Origin: Pleurostoma richardsiae
Taxonomy: Eukaryota > Ascomycota > Sordariomycetes > Calosphaeriales > Pleurostomataceae
Direction of reading: 5' to 3'
Assembly: GCA_030052745.1 (NCBI GenBank)
Contig: JANBVO010000004.1
Location: 992,001-1,056,000, forward strand
Length of the DNA stretch: 64,000 nt
Made by a program: the position numbers and the translations under genes. The first letter of the stretch is position 1. Every line of letters begins with the position of its first letter. A model generated the notes under the pieces. That model ran no database searches and was not told the origin of the DNA. It was given only the letters and a program-made list of their open reading frames with translations. Positions 34,767-45,544 of this stretch are shown one piece after another.

Positions 34767-36362
34767 TGGAGTAATTGTTTGTTTGGCAAAAGGTTTGGGC
34801 AAAAGGTTAGGACCCCGGCTATCGCAGACGGTGTCTTGGGTTCTAGGGAAAAGGACTCGTCTCGCTCTTGGGATAAGGGGGCCATCGATCCATGTTTACA
34901 TGAATGATAGCGAGCAAACACAGATTACGATGGCCTGCTGAGGACCACGTGGACTCATCGCAAGAGACCAATACATACCCGTGCCCATAACTGCACCTTC
35001 ATGGAACTCCCCTGGCAATCCCGAGCCGCCATTAATCACATCTTCCTTGGTCTCTAGCTAGCGCAACTGTGTCTGGGATAGGAAAAGCATACAGGAAGCT
35101 CCAAGGACTGACTCGTCTCAGAAATGATGCTCATTCTACTATCTCGCGACCTAATGGCTCTCCTACACTAAAAGGTCGTTCAGCTACCACAATTACTTCC
35201 TCGTTACGAAGGATGCTCTCACTCGGAGAGCCCTCCTACTCCAAGTTTTCCTATTCTGACACTGCTATTTAGATAACAATCCCACTACGATAACATTCTC
35301 ACTACGACAACACTCCTATTATGATCATATTCCCATTATAATAACACTCCTTCCATGATAGTACTCCTACGACGACAACACTCCTACGACGACAACACTA
35401 CTATAAAGACAACACTTCTACTATGATAACACTCCTACTACGACAACATACCTACTACTATATTATCCCCACTATGATAGCACTCTTAAAATACTACTCC
35501 TACTACAATAACACCCCTACCGTAGCATCATTCCTATAACAATAACACTCTTATTACGACAACACTCCCACTACCTCACCTCCCGCAATGACTCTCCTAC
35601 ATCGGGATACAAGACGGCGGGAACAAGCAAGCATACAGCCTGCCGATACATGCCTCACCTCAAGGCATGTCGCCTGGTGCCGACACCGGGACGTTTCCGG
35701 TGAGGTTGTGAGGATTACCGTAAGGTACGGTTGTCAGTGCCCCATGGGCACGCCGGATGTCAAGAACGATAGGTATCTACCTAGCTTAGGTTAGGTGGTA
35801 GGTACCCGTAGAGAGGCAAGACTGCTGTCAGGAGTTTCGCATGAGGTATCGACCTAACTACCAACATAGGCAGGCGCGATGCTTGCATCGTGACCTCGTC
35901 CTGCTCCTCCCTGTCAGGAGTACTTTCCTCTTGAGTGAGCAATCTTCGGCGTGCCTGCCGCTTGATGCTCGAGACACACACAGTGGAACCAGGGTAGGTG
36001 CCTTCCCTTCTCCATCCTGAGGAGCTATAAATGCCTTCTGCCTTTCTCCCCTCTCTGATTTCTTCTCTCCCTTCCTCTCGTCTTCGGCGACGGTCCCTCA
36101 GCGATGACCATTCTGTCTCCTGTATGTTTCCCACACCGCCTAACCCGCTCTCTATTCATATGCCCTTATATCCTCCCTCCTGTGCCTCTTATGGTGCAGC
36201 TGCCGAGTGGTAATGATGCCGTACCAATCTCGATCTATTGCTGCCCCTCACATATGTACTGAACTTAATCTTGATGCAGCGTTACTAACAGTTTCCGGCT
36301 CAGCAGCAGCAACAGCAACAGCAGCAACAGCAGCAACAGCAGCAACAGCAGCAACAGCAGCA
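34767..36362. other. Intergenic, repeat-containing
   Basis: Downstream of the permease. It holds an AT-richer minisatellite, the CAG/CAA tract and otherwise no credible gene. A plus-strand frame from 36207 runs through the triplet repeat but reads it as Ala/Thr and has no other support upstream. Confidence 0.5.
35262..35575. repeat. Degenerate minisatellite, 15-18 bp units
   Basis: About eighteen imperfect units built on ACTCCTACTACGACAAC (variants ataacactcc, gacaacactcc, gataacattccc). Base composition is clearly more A/T-rich than the flanks. Units vary in both length and sequence, so the array is old or still changing by slippage. Confidence 0.85.
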
Positions 36363-36363
36363 A
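36301..36363. repeat. CAG/CAA triplet tract
   Basis: Twenty-one consecutive CAG or CAA triplets ending right at the candidate start codon at 36363. In one frame they encode uninterrupted polyglutamine, but that frame closes soon after. Relative to the ATG they lie in the leader. Confidence 0.9.
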
Positions 36364-37932
36364 TGGCCTCCCTGGGCAAGCGCCCCTCCAATTTTGACGG
36401 CGGTGGCTGCCAAAAGAAACGGCAGCAGTTGGCGGCCGGCCGTGGCCGTGGTGTAAGTCGACGCAGTTAAGGTATGTTGATTCTAAGCCACTGACTACCT
36501 ATGCACAGCCCACAGCCGACCGGCGCCGTCATCCGTCTCCGCGCCGGCGACACCGTCCCCCCCCCCCTCCCCCGGCGGATGCGGGCGCTGTGGCACCCCT
36601 GGACGACTCGAGGCTCGTCCTCCTCCCGGGTAGCTCTATTCTACTGCCTCGCGGCGCCAGCGCCCTCGGGCCCCGGAGCGGCCGCACCATCACCCTTCTG
36701 CGGGGCGCAGATGGCTTTCCCCTCCCCCAGGGCAGCATATTGTCCCCCCGTCGGCGGCACGATTCCGTTCGACGGCCTTGGCCTCCCGTCCCTCACCTTC
36801 CCCGCCAGCACAATCGTCTTGGTGGCGGCCTCCCGCGACAGCTCCCCTGCCCGGGCGGAACTCCCGGGAGACATCTCCCTCAATGGCGACACCATCCTCC
36901 CTGGGGAGGTCGCCCTCCCAGAAGGCCGGCACTTGCTCGTCCCCCCCCCGAGGCAGCATTGAGCTGCCCAGTGTTGGCGATGTTGTGGCACCACTTTTTC
37001 CCGGCTTCACTAGTCTCCCGACGCTCCTAACTACAGCCTCCCCCGGCATGGTAAGCTATCCTCGCGTTCATAAGCATGAGCACTTGTTGGATGAGTAGCT
37101 GTGGGATAAGAAGCTGATACAAGGTATAGTCCAGAGGCGCCATCATCTCCCTCCGAGCCGGCGAAGGGCCCCCTATCCCTCCTTCCTCCTTTCCCCGGTC
37201 GGTTTACCGTCGCCCTCTCCCCGGCGGCCCAATCCTCCTCACCCGAGGTTCCAGCCCCGTCATCCTCACGCCAGTCGTACCATTTCTTTCCCAACCGGAG
37301 AACTGGCGTCCCCTTTCCCCAATGGCGGCCTCCGCGCCCCTTCCTCGGTGTCCCCAGCGGGGTCGTGATCTTGGTCGCGGCCCAACGGCGATAGCGGTGC
37401 AACCCTCCCCAGCGAGTTCCGCCCCGGTGGCGCCATCATTTGAAGCGGCTCTCTCAGTTGAACGGCACCTTCGCCCTCCCTGCGCCGACCGACCTCGCCC
37501 GTGGGATGAATCTTCTCCCTGACTGCATCGAGGCGCCGGGTGATGCCGTCACCCACGGGATCAACCCCTAGGTTGACGGCATCCTCCCCAAGGGCACCAA
37601 TCTCGTCCGCGGTGTCTCCCTCCTAAGAGAAACTGTCCTCTCGGCCGGCTCTTTGCTGCCGGAAGGCACCAAGATACCGGGCGGAATCTCCCTCATTGGG
37701 CTCGACCATATCCCCCTTAAGCACCACCTTCTCCGTCGGCACCAGGTTCTCCGGTGGTACCAAGTTTTCCGGCGGCATCATCATCCTGCCTGCGAGCTCT
37801 CTCCTTCCCCCCGGCACAACTTTCCTTGTGGCATACTTCACTGCCCCGGCCTCCCTTTTTCTCTCCCTTTGGCGGCATGATTTGCGGCGACCCCGCATCG
37901 CTTTCTGTTCTTTAGAAAAGAAAAGAAAATAA
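36363..37932 (+). pseudogene. Decayed gene for a Gly-Thr-Pro repeat protein
   Basis: A start at 36363 opens 30 codons (SLGKRPSNFDGGGCQKKRQQ) to a GTAAGT donor at 36453. The acceptor ending at 36515 continues in frame with PTGAVIRLRAGDTV. The reading then changes frame near C-runs at 36557-36567, 36744-36749 and 36941-36949, but each new frame keeps the same style of sequence: LLPGSSILLPRG, LPGDISLNGDTILPGEVALP, GSIELPSVGDVVAP. A second possible intron (donor near 37048) leads to AIISLRAGEG, echoing the first repeat. Further pieces LLPEGTKIPGGISL, FSGGTKFSGGIIILP and LLPPGTTFLVA follow, with in-frame stops between them. The common unit is roughly LP-x-GT-x-[IFL]-x-x-G. I do not know the family. 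Either a pseudogene or a gene hit by assembly errors in homopolymers. Confidence 0.5.
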
Positions 37933-39051
37933 GACTGCTGTTGTCTCATCTGCACACGTCAAAACTCTGATCTATCGTGAGTGCAATTTGTCATATGTCA
38001 CCTTCCACCCGAACAGTCGTCTGTTAGCCGAGTTTATGCCTTTGTCGACGTCCTACTAAGTCTCTTCCTTCGCCTTTCGACTTGTTATCCTCTCAACTTA
38101 CCTATCCTCTCAACTTATTCGTCTCCCAACGTGAACGTTATATCGACAGGAGCAAAAATATGTTACAGAAATGTGACACTTCTGCAAGAGATAGATGGTG
38201 GGAGCTTATTTATTTGAGAGCAGAAGTTTTAGGCAGTGAAGTATCTCAGTGGTCAACCTCTTACCCGAATTCCTGGTATTTGTCGAAGTCTTGCTGTTAG
38301 GACACGATGGAACCATTCTTTCAGCGCTCTTTCGACGTTGTCTTACCAACGCAAGTGACAACGACGGCATCTGGAAGGGTGATTGCTGTCGAGAACGCAC
38401 TGCAACCGACTGCCTCTACAAGTTGCGATCGATTATCTGTTCTCCTCTTTGTTCATCCATGGCACCTGTATTTCGAATGTGGCCCTCGTGAAGCATTCCT
38501 CTTCCAGAACGTCCTCTCTGCCGTTCCTTAAAGCTGCGACAGCCGATTTGGCAGAATATAACTTCCTGCTGACTCGGGTTTATGGTAGCCAGCCCCAGAT
38601 ACCCATCTCCTCACGTCCCATTAACACTCGAAGGTCTCACGCGACACGGCTTTGCCCTGCCTCAACTAATTTCCTTCACATGCTCCCATCGTACGATCCA
38701 TTCACACACTGGATCTTTGGTATTGTACTACTTTTACTCGGGCTCCAACTACACAAAGGAGGTTAGTTTCTCCTCCAACCTTCCAGTCCGCTGCCTGCGC
38801 CCTCGCAACCTACTTACTTTAGCCCTGAAGACGTACGGCGTAATCGGAATTGGTCGATAAGCTGTGTTGTTTCATTTCCCGAAACATTCTTCTGTAGCTA
38901 TACGGCATGACGGGAATAGCAACACTCAGCGACATTTCTTGGTAGACTGAGATAATCCACCACATCTATGAGGATAGACTCACATCCCGCTTATCCTGCT
39001 ACACAGACACTATCGTACAAATCTAAGGTCTAGGCGCTACGTGATCCCTTA
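37933..39051. other. Intergenic, AT-richer
   Basis: About 1.1 kb downstream of the decayed repeat gene and beyond the GPI10 stop. Several short overlapping frames, none convincing. I see no repeat. Confidence 0.5.
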
Positions 39052-41178
39052 TCATTCATGGTAGACCCCGGTGTCCCAGACAACCAGCAGACCCCTCCGC
39101 CTCCAGTCCTCATTGAACAGCCCATTCCGGCCTTCCCATACTCTCTCGAGCTGGACGCCCATGTCTTTCCCTTCCCCGTCCGGGGCAAAGAACCCCTCGA
39201 GCAAACCTTCGATGCCCTCAAATCCGACAATATACCGCGGCACCTCGCCTCCGCGCACATGCCTACCGTCGTCGTCGCCCCCTGTCAGCAGCGGCCACAT
39301 CTCCTCGGCCAGGAACGCGCGGCCCCACGACCCGCCCTCCGCGGCGCGGTAGAACCGGTCCGCCTCGTCGAGGTACGTCTCGCGTTCGGCGCTGCGCGGC
39401 GCTGTGTGCAGGGGCGGCTCGCAGGTGAGGGCGCGGGCGCGCAGGGTCGGGTAGATGAGGTGCGAGCGCCAGGGCGTCGAGTGGCAAGGCGTGAGGAAGA
39501 GGGCGAAGAGCTCGGTGCCGTTGGCGGCGGCGGCGGAGAGCGCAAGGGGGTCGAGAGCGGGCGAGGACAAGGCGGCGGAGGACTGCGGAGCGCTGTGGTA
39601 GTGGATGGGCGCGGGACCCGCGGGATGCAGGGACAGCTGGGAAGGATGCAGACGCTCGTATTCCGTGCGGAGGAAGGTGACGACGGATACGGGTGCGGGC
39701 TGGTGGAAGAGGGAGAGATAGCCTGCGAGGATGAGGTTGACGAAGAGGATCAAGGCGAGGAGCGGCTTGCGGAGCGGGCGGCTCTGTGTCGGTGATGACG
39801 AGGCGGCGGAGAAGTCACCGAAATAGGGCGCGGCAAGGACATGGAGGATGGGCAGCAAGGGGTAGACGAAGCGGACCTCCTTATGTGAGATTAGAGACAG
39901 TGTGGACACCGTCGTGATGACGGCGAAGGAAAGGACTCTCAGTGTGTTGGACTGTGAGACGCTCAACTCAGACGACGATGGCGAGCTGGACTTGTAGAGG
40001 CCAAGGAGGGCAAAAGGGAGGAATGTTGTCGTGAGGAGCGGTATGCCCTGTGACAGATAGTAATGCCAGGGCATGTGGCCATAGAACACAGCGAGATCCT
40101 GTGAGAGGTTGAAATGCAGCCAGTGGTACGGAGGGAATGTCCAGCTGCCAAAGTAGAGACGATCAGACACGGCTGACAGAGCGAGGACCGCGCATCCGCA
40201 GATGACAGACTCTCGGACGAGAACTGCGAGGACGTCAAAGGAGAGTGGGCTCTTGCCGTCGAGCGTCATCCGGGTCGCGGACAGAGTCACGATTGCCAGC
40301 CAGATGAGTAGGTTGGTCGGTCGCAGAACAACTGCGATGGCGGCGAGAAGAAGGGATATCCGAAGACTTGACATTGTCAGTTCGCCATCGCTAGTCCTCG
40401 AAAGGTGCAGACTAACTTTGTCATGCTACGCTTCTCTCCAAGGACCTTGGAGGGATTCGCTGAGGCGTCGCCAGCCAGCTGCCATGGCCAGTAGTACAAA
40501 GCAGCGACGGTGAGAGTAGTCTCAATAGAGTTGGAGAAGGTCCGTGTTGAGCAGTACCATTGCCAGGGGTTGAGGATGGTCAGCCACAGCTAGATGGTCA
40601 TCCGGGTCAGTCTTCGGCGCGAGCAAAAGAAGGTATCATGAGGATCTTACAGCAGCAGAGGCGGCTCTGCTTTGTTGGCCGTAGATCTTCTCGGCAAGCT
40701 TCCAGGTGTAGAAGTCACCGAGGCCGGCGAAGACGGACTGGAGGATCTTGGGAAGGAATGACAGGATGAAAGCCCGAAAAGGGGAAAAGGCTTGGAAGAG
40801 TTCCAGGATCTTGTCGACTATCATATATGCCACGCCGAACAGAGCCGGATGTAGGGATGAACGAAGATGATATTGCCACTCCTATTCCAGTCAGCCAGGT
40901 GACCATCTCAAATACTATGTCGGTCACTCCCATACCCAAGTCAGCCAGGCACCGCTGTCAGGACCAAAGGCAATCTTCCATGCTGGCTCAAGAGCCTGGA
41001 AGTATTCATCGGGTTGGAAGAAGGTACGGATGCACAGGGCATTGACAAATCTCAGGGCCAGAAGAACAGTGAGAATATCCCGAGTGTGAGCTGCCAGAAC
41101 ATCTGGATGGAGCTTCAGGGGTGCATCGACGGCTGAGCTCTTCTCCCGACGGAGACTCTGGGCCGCTGAACCAGTCAT
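39052..41178 (-). CDS. GPI10: GPI mannosyltransferase 3 (Gpi10/PIG-B)
   Basis: Four exons on the minus strand: 41178-40936, 40881-40651, 40589-40417, 40366-39052, giving 653 aa. It belongs to glycosyltransferase family GT22. Motifs include the first-lumenal-loop acidic motif in [15 protein letters not shown], the family block [19 protein letters not shown] that is only rebuilt when the 54-bp first intron is removed, [27 protein letters not shown], and [14 protein letters not shown]. Many hydrophobic spans place it in the ER membrane. There it adds the third mannose to the GPI precursor from dolichol-phosphate-mannose. The C-terminal half contains a lumenal Ala/Ser-rich region and a charged tail. 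Introns are 54, 61 and 50 bp. It is divergent from the ornithine aminotransferase gene. Confident. Confidence 0.94.
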
Positions 41179-42127
41179 CCCGGAGCGCCGCGCCTTAGCT
41201 CCTACACATACAGAAAGGAATGCAGCTTAGCGACAGTCCCTGCTCAAATCATGCTGGTGTCTGAAGCCCTCAGTATCGATCGATATCTTCAACCAGACCG
41301 CTACGTGGACGGACATGGACTTCCGTACACCGTACACCGTTCTTTAGCGTTGCAGTCGGGCCTTGTACGAGTCTGGAGCGGCAGCTCGGCGCTGATTGGA
41401 CAGCGGCCAATAAATCTGACTAAGGATGCAGCGATCTGGAATGTCGCTTGTCTGATTGGCCGGCCTTAAGAGGACGGACCACCGGGGGTCCCTTGGTACC
41501 TGGATGGGTGGGATGTTTTCTCTGCCAATTCTCGAGCCCCGCGAATCGGCGCCGTATATCGATCGCCTTCACTTTGATGCCGTTCCCTTGCTATCTTGGC
41601 TATCAAGCCCTCAAACGGGCGCGAGGATGCCAACCGCGGTGTAAATTGGGGATCGCACAACGATTGATGTGCTGCGTGAGGTCTGCCGTGTGACTTCGTG
41701 TCATCTCTTACCTCATAGCTTGGTAGGGCCGGCTTCCTTCGGCGATGTGTCTTGTGATGTTGCGTGGGTGACGACCGTAGAGCCGCTTGGACTTGCACTT
41801 AGGGGTAAAGCGTGGCGTTTTCTACCAAAAGCTATCCGCATGTTGCCCTTGGCTGCTTCGCTCGTGAATTTGCCATTCCGTACCGTAAGAGTATGTAATA
41901 AGATCTCGGCCGGCCCCTCGTCCCCTCTTTTCCTCGTCCTTTGTTTCTCCAAACTTTCGCCTCCGGCTTGACGACTCCGACTCCCAAGCCTTTTCCGAGC
42001 CACACTTGCTTCCACGCACACGAACTCGCCTGCACGATATAGAATTGAGCTCGTCTAGATCCAGAACCCGAAGAACACAATACCACCTTCGCACGCGAAC
42101 CAGACTTCCGACCCGACTGCCGAAAAC
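41179..42127. other. Divergent promoter of GPI10 and ornithine aminotransferase
   Basis: 949 bp. No gene seen. The 200 bp before the aminotransferase start are C-rich and pyrimidine-rich, typical of a fungal leader. Confidence 0.6.
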
Positions 42128-43593
42128 ATGGCGCCGCACGCCGACACCGACAATGCCCGCTCCGGCGCAGACGCCGGCCTGGCGTCGTCCCGGTACCACG
42201 CCTCGTCGACCAAGAGGGCGATCGCGGCCGAGAACGAGTACGCCGCCCACAACTACCACCCGATCCCCGTCGTCTTTGCTCGCGCCCAGGGTGTCAACGT
42301 GTGGGATCCCGAGGGCAAGCATTACATCGATTTCCTCTCTGCCTACAGTGCTGTCAACCAGGGCCACTGTCACCCAGAGCTAATCAAGGCCCTCACCGAG
42401 CAGGCCGGCCGCTTGACGCTGAGCTCGAGAGCATTCCACAACGACGTCTTCCCTGTGTGGGCCGAGAAGGTCCGGTCCACCTTCGGCTACGACATGGTGC
42501 TGCCCATGAACACCGGCGCCGAGGCCGTTGAGACCGCCGTCAAGATGGCGCGCAAGTGGGCTTACAAGGTCAAGGGCGTCCCGCAGGGCAAGGCCCTGGT
42601 GTTCTCTGCTGTAGACAACTTCCACGGCCGGACGGTAAGTAGCCCCTCTATCTGGGTAGTCGCGGTGGCCTAACCTCGCGTCTAGATGGCAGCTATCTCG
42701 CTGTCTACCGACCCCGAGTCCCGGGACAACTACGGCCCCTACGTGCCGAACCTCGGTGCCGTCATTCCCTCCACCGGCAAGCCGATCCGCTACAACAAAA
42801 TCGCCGATCTAGAGGCCGCGCTGGAGGCGCACGGCAAGGAGACCGCGGCCTTCATCGTCGAGCCCATCCAGGGCGAGGCCGGAGTGGTGGTGCCGGACGA
42901 CGACTACCTGCCCCAGGTGGCGGCCCTCTGCAAGAAGCACAACGTGCTGCTCATCTGCGACGAGATCCAGACCGGCATCGCGCGCACGGGCCGGATGCTT
43001 TGCCACGAGTGGGCCGGCATCAAGCCGGACATCGTCACGCTGGGCAAGGCCATCTCGGGCGGCATGTACCCCGTCAGCGCGGTCCTCTCCAGCAAGGACA
43101 TCATGCTCGTCGTCGAGCCCGGCACGCACGGCTCCACCTACGGCGGCAACCCGCTCGGCTGCGCCGTGTCGCTGCGCGCCCTCGAGCTCGTCGAGGAGGA
43201 GGGCCTCATCGAGCGGGCCGAGCGGTTCGGCAACATCTTCCGCCAGGCGCTGATCGACTTCAAGTCGCCCGTCATCGCCACTGTCCGCGGCAAGGGCCTG
43301 CTCAACGCCGTCGTCATCGACGAGTCGGCCACCCAGGGCAGGACTGCCTGGGACCTCTGCCTGCTCCTGAAGGAGAAGGGCCTACTGGTAAGAACGACAT
43401 GCGCCGTACTTTTGTTTTGCTCTGCGGGTTGAGCGGTGGTGCTAATGCAGAACAGGCCAAGCCGACGCACGGGAACATCATCCGATTCGCGCCCCCGCTG
43501 GTCATCACCGAGCCGGAACTGAGAAAGGCGATCGATATCATTGGGGAGGCGCTCAAGGAGCTGCCGACGGCGCAGAAGGGCGAGGCGCATTAG
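42128..43593 (+). CDS. CAR2: Ornithine aminotransferase
   Basis: Three exons, 42128-42634, 42686-43387, 43456-43593, giving 448 aa, the usual length. This is a class III PLP aminotransferase: [17 protein letters not shown] (written here [16 protein letters not shown]), [30 protein letters not shown] across the first junction, Asp261 in LICDEIQTG, and the Schiff-base lysine Lys290 in [27 protein letters not shown] is also present. It converts ornithine and 2-oxoglutarate to glutamate semialdehyde and glutamate in arginine breakdown. There is no mitochondrial presequence in the N-terminus, so it is probably cytosolic as in yeast. The last acceptor was set at 43455 because the alternative at 43450 breaks the conserved KPTHG block. 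Very confident. Confidence 0.96.
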
Positions 43594-43647
43594 TGGGGTA
43601 TTATTCTCTACGGGGTGGTTTCGGTTTTGGGGGGCGCTGTGAGGTTG

Positions 43648-43653
43648 AATAAA
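43648..43653 (+). terminator. Candidate poly(A) signal of ornithine aminotransferase
   Basis: AATAAA 55 bp beyond the stop codon, in ttgaataaaaagg. Position suits 3'-end formation for the aminotransferase transcript. Confidence 0.45.
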
Positions 43654-45520
43654 AAGGGCCGTTCGGCGGCCGTGCCACGCTCTTGCGTCTCGGCCGGCGG
43701 ATTCGGCCTGCCTGCGCTAGGCACCGCCGCCTGAAACGGGGCCGCTGCCTGCGCTGCCTACCTACTGAACAGGCAGGAGGACATCTCTCCCTCGCGGATC
43801 CCGAGGGAGAGACAGCTGGCCGGGGATGCGAGTGTCACTGCATGCCTCCGCTTGACCTGGGCCGCTGTGTCCGCCCTTGGCGAGGACAGAGAGTGTGTTG
43901 GAAACGGGCCAAGGCATGTCCACGACACAGGCGCATGTGTTTGTTGTGCACAGGTGCATGCATATAGAAGAGCGGTATGTCTCGCGAGGCGAGGCGGGTT
44001 GAACGGCTAGAACTGCAGGGTTAGAACGAAAAGCCTAGACTCGCGCCAGCAGCAGGAGAAAAAAATCACACAAAACAGTTGCAACTCATGTCGTGCTACA
44101 AGACTTGAGCTCACTGAGGTAGATTGCCCATCATTAGCGTCCAACGGCCTGTCATGGTTCGGAGGCTGGTGGTGGTGGTGATGGTCTCGTTTGCCTGTCT
44201 GGTTGTCAACCTTACGTATCTACGCATCTGCCTCTGCCGATAGTGTTTAAAGTGCTGTCAAGCAATTGCGACGCAGGCTCTCCTGCAAGCCCAAGTGGCT
44301 GCAGCTGCATCGGGCACCCTGTCCTCGCTGCACGTCGGCGTTTTGGGTTATGCAGAACCGCCAGCCAGTGGCTTGCGGCATCCTGGGGTGGGTGGGCGTG
44401 TGGCAGCCAATTTGATCCCCATACGTATTCGTGCAGCACCCGCGGAGACCCTTTCGCTGTATCTCCATATTGCTTCGGTAAAGCATATTGGGGGCAGATC
44501 AGGAATGATGTCTTGTCTGCCCAGTGGCTGGGGGGTACCCGAGGAAAGGGGTCCAGCAATGCGGGCTGATTGCTCAATGAGATGCCGACACATTATCTGG
44601 CGGTAACCCCCATAGGCACCACGTGAGCGAGCCTACTGCGAGTCGCGAGCGTCCCATTGATCAATTGCTCGCAGCGATTTGTTGGTGTCCGCGGGCATCC
44701 CCTATCAGTCGGGGCGGAGGATGTGGTGTGTAGCCACGCACCAAGTCCAGCCTGTTTTGTGTGTATACGGGGGTGCAGGTATGTGAGACCATTACAAACT
44801 GTGCCTTGCGAGAGATACGGCGCCCCGCGTCCTTTTTTCCCGTCAACCAAACTCCAGATTTGCGCAGCCAGGCGAATGCGCAGGGCAGCCAGGATTGACT
44901 GACGTTGGGGGGGCCTTGTGGCTTGCCGGGGGTGTCCTCAAGTCGAGGAGGCCATACAGTCCTTCGGTAGTAGTACCTTGATGTCCGCAAAAAAGTCCTT
45001 GAACAACGCGAACGACGTGGCGCTGTGTGCACTAATCACTGGACCGCTCTGGTCAAGAACCAGTCCTTTTGCTGTGTTGCCTCCGATCGCAGGAGATGCC
45101 TTCCTGTGAGACAGAGCATGCAGGCCACCAGGGGCTGCTGGTTCGGTGTGACGACGGTGGTTGGCGCGGGGAGAGACAGCTGTCTTAGATTCCCTCGCCA
45201 GCCAATGAGTGCGTGATGCTGAAGGCAGTGAAGATGCGGATGTTGTCAGTGGGTTGTCAGGTGATGACCCGGTTGGCGAGGTCTCTGGAGCTGCAGCATG
45301 CGTTGACTCAAGCCTTGGTTATCGGCTCGGTGGCTATCGGGCAAGCAAGGGATTCGGAGGCTACGGTGGGAGTCATTGTCGACGACATTCGAGTCAGCTA
45401 GAGCCGAAGAGGAAGACGCATTGGGAGGCCAAGAGGTGGCTCGCCGACTTCGTTGATAAGGAAACCGATCTGGACGACAAAGCCAGAAGCAGCTAGTGCT
45501 AAGTCAGGAAGGTTGGAGAG

Positions 45521-45544
45521 TTGCTTGGTTGCTTGGTTGCTTGC
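45521..45544. repeat. (TTGCTTGG)3 direct repeat
   Basis: Three tandem copies of the octamer TTGCTTGG, the last ending as TTGCTTGC, in the gene-poor interval. No function apparent. Confidence 0.7.

Noticed and set aside
36207-36470. Frame reading the CAG/CAA tract as an Ala/Thr repeat from a start at 36207
   Set aside because: Upstream part has no support. The ATG at 36363 followed by a good donor and an in-frame second exon is more convincing.
39058-39795. 245-codon plus-strand frame opposite the last exon of GPI10
   Set aside because: Antisense shadow of a well-supported gene; low-complexity Arg/Gly/Glu composition.
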